From contig JANXNO010000604.1 of NCBI GenBank assembly GCA_025354075.1, forward strand, positions 1 to 5,142: a stretch of DNA of 5,142 bases, written 5' to 3'. A program made the position numbers and the translations under genes. Under the pieces are notes generated by a model that worked only from the letters and a program-made list of their open reading frames with translations, made no database searches and was not told the DNA's origin. Shown in pieces: positions 1-5,121 of the stretch. Each line of letters begins with the position of its first letter. Within the stretch, counting starts at the first letter, position 1. This DNA is from Burkholderiales bacterium (lineage in GTDB: Bacteria; Pseudomonadota; Gammaproteobacteria; Burkholderiales; Casimicrobiaceae).

Positions 1-1068
1 CGGTGCGTTAAGGCGACCAAGGTCGTCAAACACTCGCACCAAATCGCCGGTCATCGTGTACTCAACCAACTTGCCGCGATTGGGAAAGCCGCCCGCTTTA
101 TCCTCGCCTGCAGCATCAAGCGAGTCTTCTTCGCTCGCAAAAAACTGCCCCGCATCGGCGATGAAATCCGCCTCGTTGCGCAGCATCTGACTGAGGCAAT
201 ACATCACGAACACGCGGCCATTGAGCACATGAATGTTGAACGGCACCGGATCCCCCGGTTTCGCCTTGTTGCCTGCGCCCGGATTGGCCACATCGCGCAG
301 TTCACCCGTCGCAAACGGATTGGCGAACCCCACGGTCGGCACCAGTTGCCAGTTTTTATCGAACTGGCGAATCTGCGGATCAATGCCGAAATCGGCCGTC
401 CACAGCGTGTCCCACGTATCCGTTTTGAAAGCAACACCGAAAAACGACATGCCCTGCGCCGCGCCGTCGAACACCCATTGCGCGGGACCGTTCACGCGCA
501 CCGTGCAGCCATCGGCGGCGCGATCAGTCCAGCCGGAAATCGCGCCCGAATCGGTGACGAACGCGAATCGCGCAGAGCCGTCGAAGCGCACAACCTTACC
601 CGCCTGCGTCGCAGTTTGCTGGTTGACGCGAAACAAGTCCGACGTGATGGCGGCACCGTTGAACGCAGTGCCTGTGGTTTTTCCGATGCTGTCGGCTGTG
701 GTCAACGCGTCCGCACCCGGCACCGTCATCTCGGCCAAGCCGTCTTGAAACAACGCACGTAGTGAAGGGGTGGCGGACGCCGTGACATCGCCCACAAACT
801 GATACGACTTGCCGCCTGCGGTTACCCAAAAGTGACCACCCGAACCGGCAGGCCTGATGGCAATGCCCCATGCATCGACCATGTCGCTGAACGTGAAGGC
901 CGCGCCATAAGACGGCTTGCTGGCGGCGAGATTGGTCTGCACATAGCTGTTTTTGACGGCGAGCGTTGGCACCACACTGCGCCGCGCAGAGGCCGCAAAT
1001 GGCAGGGCGCTGGTGGCGGTGGCAGCGAGGGTCGCGAACAACAACTCGCGACGTTTACTGGATTTCAT
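1..1068 (-). CDS. Exported TIGR03118-type beta-propeller protein, partial (C-terminus beyond the window)
   Basis: The minus strand is open for 356 codons from an ATG at 1068 to the left edge, with no stop, so the C-terminus is missing. Residues 1-28 look like a signal peptide: basic KSSKRR, a hydrophobic stretch, then ASA before R29. The KRRELLF start is Tat-like but not a full Tat consensus. The mature part shows the landmarks I associate with the TIGR03118 family, an NHL-like propeller of unknown function: YVQTNL (42-47), DAWGIAIRP (65-73), HFWVT (79-83), TGTAFNG (132-138), FAFVTDSGAISGW (168-180), LWTADFG (222-228), PFNIHVLNGRVFVMY (276-290), and the run-off end RLNAP, normally followed by WGLA. 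Residues about 297-331 form an acidic stretch that seems longer than usual in the family. A purine-rich AAAGGTG lies 8 bases before the start. It is transcribed away from the feo operon. Family members may carry PEP-CTERM anchors, but that end is not visible. No reaction can be assigned. Confidence 0.87.
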   Translation of the reverse strand, partial: MKSSKRRELLFATLAATATSALPFAASARRSVVPTLAVKNSYVQTNLAASKPSYGAAFTFSDMVDAWGIAIRPAGSGGHFWVTAGGKSYQFVGDVTASATPSLRALFQDGLAEMTVPGADALTTADSIGKTTGTAFNGAAITSDLFRVNQQTATQAGKVVRFDGSARFAFVTDSGAISGWTDRAADGCTVRVNGPAQWVFDGAAQGMSFFGVAFKTDTWDTLWTADFGIDPQIRQFDKNWQLVPTVGFANPFATGELRDVANPGAGNKAKPGDPVPFNIHVLNGRVFVMYCLSQMLRNEADFIADAGQFFASEEDSLDAAGEDKAGGFPNRGKLVEYTMTGDLVRVFDDLGRLNAP

Positions 1069-1076
1069 GGATGTGA

Positions 1077-1126
1077 CACCTTTGATGAAACTAATCGACT
1101 CATACGAACCTATGCGAACGACGCAA
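1077..1126 (-). promoter_or_regulatory. Weak candidate promoter and ribosome binding site for the beta-propeller gene
   Basis: On the minus strand a TTGCGT (1126-1121) and a TATGAG (1104-1099) are spaced by 16 bases, a weak sigma70-like pair (3/6 and 4/6). Between them lie two copies of AT(A/G)CGAAC (1102-1109 and 1112-1119) exactly 10 bases apart, which could be an operator. The AAAGGTG at 1083-1077 is a plausible ribosome binding site for the ATG at 1068. The promoter part is a guess. Confidence 0.25.
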
Positions 1127-1219
1127 CTTACGCAGCCTGCGGCGCTTAATGCGTTGCGCCGAACCGGCGGACGCACATCACAAAACAGCCTACGGACTCA
1201 ATATTGATTTGCATGATAG

Positions 1220-1225
1220 TAAAAT
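1220..1225 (+). promoter_or_regulatory. Candidate -10 box of the feo operon promoter
   Basis: TAAAAT matches TATAAT at 5 of 6 positions and ends 7 bases before the Fur box, so transcription would start at or just before the box. I do not see a convincing -35 at 16-18 bases upstream; the better TTGATT at 1204-1209 is too close. The assignment rests mainly on its position relative to the Fur box. Confidence 0.4.
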
Positions 1226-1232
1226 AACTAAC

Positions 1233-1251
1233 AATGCGAATAGTTCGCATT
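1233..1251. promoter_or_regulatory. Fur box upstream of the feo operon
   Basis: AATGCGAATAGTTCGCATT has 8-base arms, AATGCGAA and TTCGCATT, that are perfect inverted repeats around TAG. It fits the general Fur pattern AATGAGAATnATTCTCATT at about 15 of 19 positions. It lies 103 bases before the first possible start of the feo operon and 165 bases before the divergent beta-propeller gene. Fur with Fe(II) would be expected to bind here and repress feo when iron is plentiful. Adjacency to feoAB and a second such site before bfd strongly support the reading. Confidence 0.85.
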
Positions 1252-1270
1252 ATGCATCAGAGCGCCAACT

Positions 1271-1293
1271 GAGCCGAATCGAGCCGAATTGAG
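1271..1293. repeat. Short tandem repeat, 10-base unit
   Basis: GAGCCGAATC is followed directly by GAGCCGAATT and then GAG: two units with 9 of 10 identical bases plus a partial third. It lies in the presumed untranslated leader of the feo operon. It may be chance or a slippage duplication; no function is evident. Confidence 0.5.
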
Positions 1294-1353
1294 TAGTGAT
1301 GAGCCTGTCACGCAAAGCATGTTGATTGCCAGCCTTCCGATGACCCGCCGTTT

Positions 1354-1854
1354 TTGGCGCGCCGCATGATGCGCGCGCACGCTTTGCTGGTCGATCGAAT
1401 TCGCCTGCCGCGCTGGCAACGCTGGACGACCTACGCGAGCTTTACGTTACTCGCGTTAACGGGCATTTTGTGGTGGACACTCGATCTGCAACGTGGCGAA
1501 AATCCTGCAAGCGCGCCGCAGGTTTGGCTGCTGCGCCTGCACGGACTTGCCGCTATGTGGGTGCTGATTTGCTTTGGCAGCCTGCTCACCAATCATGCGC
1601 GTATCGGCTGGGCTGTGCAGCGCAATCGCTGGCTGGGCGGCATCATGGTGGCGGTGACAGCGCTGCTAACGATCACCGGATACGGGCTGTATTACGCGGT
1701 GGGCGACACGATGCGATTATTGACATCCTGGATTCATATTTGTGTCGGTGCTGCTGTGCCAGCGCTGCTGACGCTACACGTTTGGCGCGGTCGTAACACC
1801 CGCATCGCGCTGCTCGCCGCAGCCCATAACGAACGAGCGCGTCATGACCATTGA
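1354..1854 (+). CDS. Four-helix membrane protein with two transmembrane histidine pairs, first gene of the feo operon (possible b-type cytochrome)
   Basis: This is a 166-residue protein if translation starts at TTG 1354; ATG 1366 or 1369 are alternatives, and none has a clear ribosome binding site. Four hydrophobic helices are visible at about 24-43, 59-80, 93-115 and 122-144. The basic N-terminus (R3, R4, R7, R15, R17, R20, R23), the HARIGWAVQRNR loop (81-92) and the RGRNTR tail place both ends in the cytoplasm by the positive-inside rule. Helices 2 and 4 then run in parallel. H63 and H128 lie near the periplasmic side; H81 and H142 lie near the cytoplasmic side. H128/H142 are 14 apart, as in bis-histidine haem b proteins; H63/H81 are 18 apart, so H81 sits at the membrane edge. 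I do not recognise the family by name; it resembles small cytochrome b561-like proteins. Its stop overlaps feoA by 11 bases, implying co-translation. A role in reducing iron for FeoB is inference. The coding call is firm, the function is not. Confidence 0.78.
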   Translation: MARRMMRAHALLVDRIRLPRWQRWTTYASFTLLALTGILWWTLDLQRGENPASAPQVWLLRLHGLAAMWVLICFGSLLTNHARIGWAVQRNRWLGGIMVAVTALLTITGYGLYYAVGDTMRLLTSWIHICVGAAVPALLTLHVWRGRNTRIALLAAAHNERARHDH

Positions 1855-2086
1855 TGACTTGCCGATTGGACGCGTCGCCCGCGTTGCCCATCTCATTGCA
1901 AACACTGCGGGCGTTGAGTTGACGGAACGTCTTGAAGAAATCGGCTTCACGCAAGGCGAATCTGTGGCCGTTTTAACGCGAGGTGTTCCGGGCGGAGATC
2001 CGCTGGTGGTGCGCGTTGGGCAGTCGCGCTTTGCGCTGCGGCGTAGTGAGGCGCAGTGCGTTCACGTAATTACCGATTGTGTGTGA
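1844..2086 (+). CDS. feoA: FeoA, small SH3-like partner of the ferrous iron transporter
   Basis: This 80-residue protein has the usual FeoA length and pattern: LPIGR (6-10), RLEEIGF (29-35), the GVPGGDP turn (47-53) and FALRRSEA (63-70), typical of the SH3-like beta-barrel of the family. FeoA is a cytoplasmic protein needed for full FeoB transport activity, probably by contacting FeoB. The ATG lies inside the last codons of the upstream membrane-protein gene and feoB starts 3 bases after the feoA stop. No strong ribosome binding site is seen, so translational coupling through the operon is likely. Expression should follow the Fur box at 1233-1251. Identity is secure from sequence and context. 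Confidence 0.95.
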   Translation: MTIDDLPIGRVARVAHLIANTAGVELTERLEEIGFTQGESVAVLTRGVPGGDPLVVRVGQSRFALRRSEAQCVHVITDCV

Positions 2087-2089
2087 ACT

Positions 2090-3961
2090 ATGCCTGATGC
2101 TGTGATCCATTTTCATCCGACCGGCACGCTGGTTGCGCTGGTCGGCAACCCGAATTCAGGCAAGTCGGCGCTGTTCAATCGCCTGACCGGCAGTCGGCAA
2201 AAGGTTGCCAACTATGCGGGCGTCACGGTCGAGCGCAAAGAAGGCAAATACGTCACCGCGACGGGACGTGTGTTGCGTATTCTCGATTTGCCAGGAACGT
2301 ACAGCCTCAGCCCTCGCTCGCTCGATGAACGCGTGACCTGTGATGTGCTCGCGGGCCGCTTCAAGGCGGAGCGTCGGCCTGATGTGGTGGTGTGTGTGGT
2401 GGACGCAACGAACCTGCGGCGTCATCTGCGGCTCGTGCTTTCTGTGTTGCGACAAGGCCTGCCTTGCGTTGTCGCGCTCAATATGAGCGACGTAGCGGAG
2501 CAGCGCGGCATCCGTGTGGACGCGGCGCTGTTGTCGGCGGCGCTGGGTGTGCCGGTGGTTAAAACGATTGCGGTGAAAGCATCCGGTGACAACGATTTGC
2601 GCGCACTGCTTGAAGATATTCCAAAGCTTCGAAGCGTAAATCCACCGAGTCCGGATCAGACGACGGGCGATCACGAAGCGGTGAACCGTATCCTGTCGCG
2701 ACTCGGGCTAACCGAGGCCGTGCCGCATACGATGACTGATCGGATCGATCGCGTGGTGCTGCATCCGGTCGTTGGGCCGCTGCTGCTCGCGTTGCTTTTA
2801 TTTTTGATGTTTCAGAGCGTGTTTTCATGGGCCGAAGCGCCGATGACGGCGATCAAGCAGGCCACCGCATGGGTGGGCGCAACGGTTAACGCCGCGCTAC
2901 CGGAGGGCTGGATCAGAAGCCTGCTCGTCGACGGCATCATCGCGGGCATCGGTGGCGTGATTGTGTTTTTGCCGCAAATTTTGATTTTGTTTTTCTTCAT
3001 TCTGTTGCTTGAAGAATCGGGCTATTTGCCGCGGGCTGCCTTCTTGCTGGACCGCATTATGGGCAGCGTCGGTTTGTCGGGGCGATCCTTCATTCCGCTG
3101 CTGTCGAGCTTTGCCTGCGCGATCCCCGGCATCATCGCCACGCGCACCATTGCCGACCGTCGCGACCGCATTGTGACCATCATGATTGCGCCGCTGATGA
3201 CGTGCTCGGCGCGGCTGCCGGTGTATGCGCTGGTGATCGGCGCGTTCATTCCCCAACGCGTAGTGTGGGGCCTGTTTGAGCTGCAAGGCATCGTCCTGTT
3301 CGTCCTCTACCTCGCGGGCATCATTGGCGCGATGGGCGTGGCGTGGGTGCTCAAACGGTTCACCACTCAGGGGCGGCAAACGCGACCTTTGATGATGGAG
3401 TTGCCGAACTATCACTGGCCCACGGTGGCAGGCATCGCGATGGGGTTGTGGCAGCGCGTGATGATTTTTATGCGACGGGTTGGCGGTGTGATTTTGGCAT
3501 TGACGATTGCGCTATGGATTCTCGCGAGCTTTCCCGGTGCTCCTGTTGGTGCGAGTGGGCCCGCCATCGAATACAGCATCGCGGGCATGATCGGCCACGC
3601 GTTGCAATACGTGCTAGCGCCCATCGGTTTCAACTGGCAAATCAGCATCGCGCTGGTGCCCGGCATGGCGGCGCGCGAGGTGGCGGTGAGCTCACTCGCA
3701 ACCGTCTATGCGCTCTCGGCCACGGGCGACAACGCGGCGCAAGCGCTGACGCCGCTCATTAGTCAAAGCTGGAGCCTGGCGACCGCGTTTTCGCTGTTGG
3801 CGTGGTATGTATTTGCACCGCAATGTTTGTCGACGCTAGCAACGGTCAAGCGCGAAACCGGTGGCTGGAAGATGCCGATTTTGATGGCGGGATACTTGTT
3901 CGCGCTGGCGTATGCGGCGTCGTTTGTGACTTACCGGGTGGCGTTGGCTTTGACGCAATAG
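2090..3961 (+). CDS. feoB: FeoB, ferrous iron transporter with N-terminal GTPase domain
   Basis: This inner-membrane protein imports Fe(II) and has 623 residues, against about 770 in E. coli. The G domain has GNPNSGKS (19-26, P-loop), T46 in VTVERK (switch I, G2), DLPG (66-69, G3), NMSD (131-134, G4) and KASG (163-166, probable G5). A short helical linker (about 168-215) leads to membrane segments from about residue 228. The first gate region has LEESGYLPRAAF, then SFACAIPGIIATRT with C343, and TCSARLPVYAL with C372. The second gate has FAPQCLSTLA with C579. Classic FeoBs have GCNVP at the first gate, so FACAIP marks a variant class. The protein ends soon after the last helix, with no C-terminal domain, and no feoC follows. 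It starts 3 bases after feoA without a clear ribosome binding site, so coupled translation is likely. No frameshift or missing G motif is seen. Confidence 0.97.
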   Translation: MPDAVIHFHPTGTLVALVGNPNSGKSALFNRLTGSRQKVANYAGVTVERKEGKYVTATGRVLRILDLPGTYSLSPRSLDERVTCDVLAGRFKAERRPDVVVCVVDATNLRRHLRLVLSVLRQGLPCVVALNMSDVAEQRGIRVDAALLSAALGVPVVKTIAVKASGDNDLRALLEDIPKLRSVNPPSPDQTTGDHEAVNRILSRLGLTEAVPHTMTDRIDRVVLHPVVGPLLLALLLFLMFQSVFSWAEAPMTAIKQATAWVGATVNAALPEGWIRSLLVDGIIAGIGGVIVFLPQILILFFFILLLEESGYLPRAAFLLDRIMGSVGLSGRSFIPLLSSFACAIPGIIATRTIADRRDRIVTIMIAPLMTCSARLPVYALVIGAFIPQRVVWGLFELQGIVLFVLYLAGIIGAMGVAWVLKRFTTQGRQTRPLMMELPNYHWPTVAGIAMGLWQRVMIFMRRVGGVILALTIALWILASFPGAPVGASGPAIEYSIAGMIGHALQYVLAPIGFNWQISIALVPGMAAREVAVSSLATVYALSATGDNAAQALTPLISQSWSLATAFSLLAWYVFAPQCLSTLATVKRETGGWKMPILMAGYLFALAYAASFVTYRVALALTQ

Positions 3962-3980
3962 GACGCTTCGGCACGCTTAT

Positions 3981-4009
3981 TTGCATTTTCCAAACCGCTC
4001 CCATATAAT
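3981..4009 (+). promoter_or_regulatory. Promoter of bfd
   Basis: A perfect TATAAT (4004-4009) has TTGCAT (3981-3986, 3/6 match) 17 bases upstream, the ideal sigma70 spacing. Transcription would start near 4016, inside the adjoining Fur box, giving a leader of about 50 bases before the bfd ATG. No clear terminator separates it from feoB, so some readthrough from the feo operon is possible. Confidence 0.7.
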
Positions 4010-4028
4010 AGTGAGAATCATTCGTATT
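4010..4028. promoter_or_regulatory. Fur box upstream of bfd
   Basis: AGTGAGAATCATTCGTATT matches AATGAGAATCATTCTCATT at 16 of 19 positions, including the intact core GAGAATCATTC. It directly follows the -10 box TATAAT, so bound Fur would block the start site. This predicts that bfd is repressed in iron-rich cells and induced on starvation, as known for bfd genes elsewhere. Confidence 0.85.
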
Positions 4029-4065
4029 ACTGTAAGTTCTTTAGTTTTCTCGGATCTATTTACCC

Positions 4066-4251
4066 ATGATTGTTTGCATCTGTCACGGCATCAACGAAAA
4101 AGCCATCCACCAGGCCGTGGCGGATGGCGCTTGCACGATGAGCGATCTGGCGTGCATGACCGGCGTGGCCACCTGCTGCGGCAAGTGTGCGGATTGCGCC
4201 TGCAACGTGCTGAACGAGGCGCTCGGCGAAACCTACGCACAAGCGGCGTAG
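4066..4251 (+). CDS. bfd: Bacterioferritin-associated ferredoxin
   Basis: This 61-residue protein carries a [2Fe-2S] cluster with ligands C4, C6, C38 and C41: MIVCICHGI at the start and CGKC at 38-41, the Bfd (BFD-like Fer2) arrangement, close to E. coli Bfd in length and spacing. In the cytoplasm Bfd docks on bacterioferritin and passes electrons through its haem to the ferric core, releasing Fe(II). Five further cysteines (C23, C30, C37, C44, C46) make it unusually cysteine-rich; C37 sits directly beside ligand C38. The ATG 4066 follows a weak CGGA (4051-4054). It is flanked by feoB and, after a spacer, by bfr, its expected partner. A promoter and Fur box just upstream predict iron repression. 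Confidence 0.93.
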   Translation: MIVCICHGINEKAIHQAVADGACTMSDLACMTGVATCCGKCADCACNVLNEALGETYAQAA

Positions 4252-4270
4252 CGCGTTCGTAACGTCTGTG

Positions 4271-4298
4271 ACGGCGATCTAGCCGTGAAGAATTTTTT
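4271..4298 (+). terminator. Likely terminator downstream of bfd
   Basis: ACGGC (4271-4275) pairs with GCCGT (4282-4286) around the loop GATCTA, followed after six bases by six T residues (4293-4298) and a further T-run at 4304-4309. The stem is only 5 bp and the T-run is not immediate, so the terminator is probably modest. Its place 20 bases after the bfd stop supports it. Confidence 0.45.
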
Positions 4299-4438
4299 AT
4301 AGCTTTTTTCTTAATCGCCCATTTAACGTGGGCTTGGATTGCGATTTAGCCAATTATCGACTTCAGATATTTTTGCGGCTAAGCCCATACTTAATGGCGC
4401 TTTCAGCGAAAAGCTGAACCATAAATTCTGCGAAAATA

Positions 4439-4457
4439 ATCGCGAGCAATTCGCATT
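4439..4457. promoter_or_regulatory. Degenerate Fur-like site upstream of bfr
   Basis: The right half ATTCGCATT (4449-4457) is a strong Fur half-site, very close to the right arm of the feo Fur box. The left half matches AATGCGAAT at only 5 of 9 positions. AATAAT at 4435-4440 just before it resembles a -10 box, mimicking the geometry at feo and bfd, but no good -35 is seen. It may be a weak Fur site or a relic. Confidence 0.3.
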
Positions 4458-4494
4458 CTCACTCGTGCTACCGCATGCTAAGCCGTTGATTTAT

Positions 4495-4523
4495 TTGACT
4501 TTTTATGCAGTAAAGCAGAAAAT
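4495..4523 (+). promoter_or_regulatory. Candidate promoter of bfr
   Basis: TTGACT (4495-4500, 5/6 match to TTGACA) is followed after 17 bases by GAAAAT (4518-4523, 4/6 match to TATAAT). The start would be near 4530, leaving a leader of about 109 bases. No good Fur box overlaps it, consistent with bfr not being directly iron-repressed. Confidence 0.5.
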
Positions 4524-4540
4524 TTGAATCGAGCCCCGCT

Positions 4541-4607
4541 AGAGACCAAGGCTCTGCAAAGTGCGCCCAACGGTTGAACCTGTTCAGAGCGCGCTGCATA
4601 GGTCTCT
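4541..4607 (+). promoter_or_regulatory. Potentially structured RNA leader of bfr
   Basis: Nested inverted repeats are visible. AGAGACC (4541-4547) pairs with GGTCTCT (4601-4607). Inside it, GCTCTG (4551-4556) pairs with CAGAGC (4585-4590). Inside that, AACGGT (4569-4574) pairs with ACC/GTT (4578-4584, one bulged T) around a TGA loop. Together they could fold into one long interrupted hairpin ending 20 bases before the ribosome binding site. It matches no riboswitch I can name. Folding is by eye only. Confidence 0.4.
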
Positions 4608-4626
4608 TGTCGCATCCCCTCACCTC

Positions 4627-4632
4627 TAGGAG
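4627..4632 (+). promoter_or_regulatory. Strong ribosome binding site of bfr
   Basis: TAGGAG ends 6 bases before the ATG at 4639 and is the best Shine-Dalgarno sequence in the window. It fixes the bfr start and contrasts with the feo genes and bfd, which have weak or no such sites. Confidence 0.85.
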
Positions 4633-4638
4633 CACCGC

Positions 4639-5121
4639 ATGAAGGGCGACAAACAAGTCATCACGCACTTAAACAAAATTCTCTACAACGAGCTTGTAGC
4701 GATTAACCAGTATTTTCTGCACGCGCGGATGTACAAAAACTGGGGCCTCGACAAACTCGGCGCGCATGAAATGCACGAGTCGATTGACGAGATGAAACAC
4801 GCTGATCGGCTGATCGAGCGCATCCTGTTCCTCGACGGCCTGCCCAATCTGCAAGACCTCGGCAAGATCATGATTGGCGAAGATGTGAAGGACTGCATCA
4901 CCTGCGATCTGAAGCTCGAAATGATCGCGCACCCTGACCTGAAAGTAGCCATCACCTGCTGCGAAGAGGCAAAGGATTACGTCTCTCGCGATCTGCTCAA
5001 GGAGATTCTGGAATCAGAAGAAGAGCACATCGACTGGCTGGAAACGCAGTTGCAATTGATCGAGCGCGTCGGCATCCAGAACTACCAGCAGAGCCAGATG
5101 GACGTGAAGTCGGGCAGCTGA
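4639..5121 (+). CDS. bfr: Bacterioferritin, haem-containing iron storage protein
   Basis: This 160-residue protein is close in length and sequence to E. coli Bfr (158). It forms a 24-subunit cytoplasmic shell that oxidises Fe(II) and stores a ferric mineral. All ferroxidase residues are present: E18, E51, H54, E94, E127 and H130. The haem ligand M52 is present in IDEMKHAD, as are [15 protein letters not shown] (17-31), LPNLQDLG (68-75) and [11 protein letters not shown] (128-138). The start is fixed by AGGAG 6 bases upstream. Cysteines C86, C89, C107 and C108 fall where E. coli Bfr has none; C89 and C107 seem not unusual in related Bfrs, but the C86-x-x-C89 and C107-C108 pairs stand out. It probably has its own promoter (4495-4523) and a long leader, separate from the Fur-controlled bfd upstream. 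No terminator is visible in the 21 bases left after the stop. Confidence 0.97.
   Translation: MKGDKQVITHLNKILYNELVAINQYFLHARMYKNWGLDKLGAHEMHESIDEMKHADRLIERILFLDGLPNLQDLGKIMIGEDVKDCITCDLKLEMIAHPDLKVAITCCEEAKDYVSRDLLKEILESEEEHIDWLETQLQLIERVGIQNYQQSQMDVKSGS

Larger units (their letters stand above)
4252..4638. other. AT-rich intergenic region between bfd and bfr
   Basis: This 387-base stretch holds no convincing gene. In order it has a likely terminator hairpin with T-runs (4271-4310), overlapping inverted repeats (4317-4388), a 6-bp hairpin with a GAAAA loop (TTCAGC 4402-4407 with GCTGAA 4413-4418), a Fur-like site (4439-4457), a promoter candidate (4495-4523) and nested inverted repeats in the presumed bfr leader (4541-4607), ending in a strong ribosome binding site. 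A small regulatory RNA could lie in it, but nothing identifies one. Confidence 0.7.

Noticed and set aside
229..762. Long plus-strand open frames (177 and 171 residues) at 229-762 and 233-748
   Set aside because: They lie opposite the intact minus-strand beta-propeller gene, are rich in R and H or lack any motif, and are shadows of GC-rich coding sequence.
1141..1160. GGCGC...GCGCC inverted repeat in the divergent region
   Set aside because: Only 5 bp with a 10-base loop in GC-rich DNA and no T-run; not distinguishable from chance.
2156..3415. Minus-strand open frames opposite feoB (2156-2674 and 2897-3415)
   Set aside because: feoB is intact with every expected motif; the opposite frames give low-complexity R/H/Q-rich proteins with no recognisable domain.
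3961..4003. Terminator after feoB
   Set aside because: No stem longer than a few bases followed by a T-run was found, so readthrough into bfd cannot be excluded.
4402..4418. Hairpin TTCAGC-GAAAA-GCTGAA read as a terminator
   Set aside because: No T-run follows on either strand, so it is not a standard terminator; it is recorded only within the spacer description.
4339..4527. Possible 62-residue protein in the bfd-bfr spacer
   Set aside because: It starts with TTG, has no ribosome binding site, overlaps AT-rich regulatory sequence including the bfr -35, and shows no domain.
1275..4535. GAATCGAGCC occurring in both the feo leader (1275-1284) and the bfr leader (4526-4535)
   Set aside because: About a dozen 10-base matches are expected by chance in a window this size.
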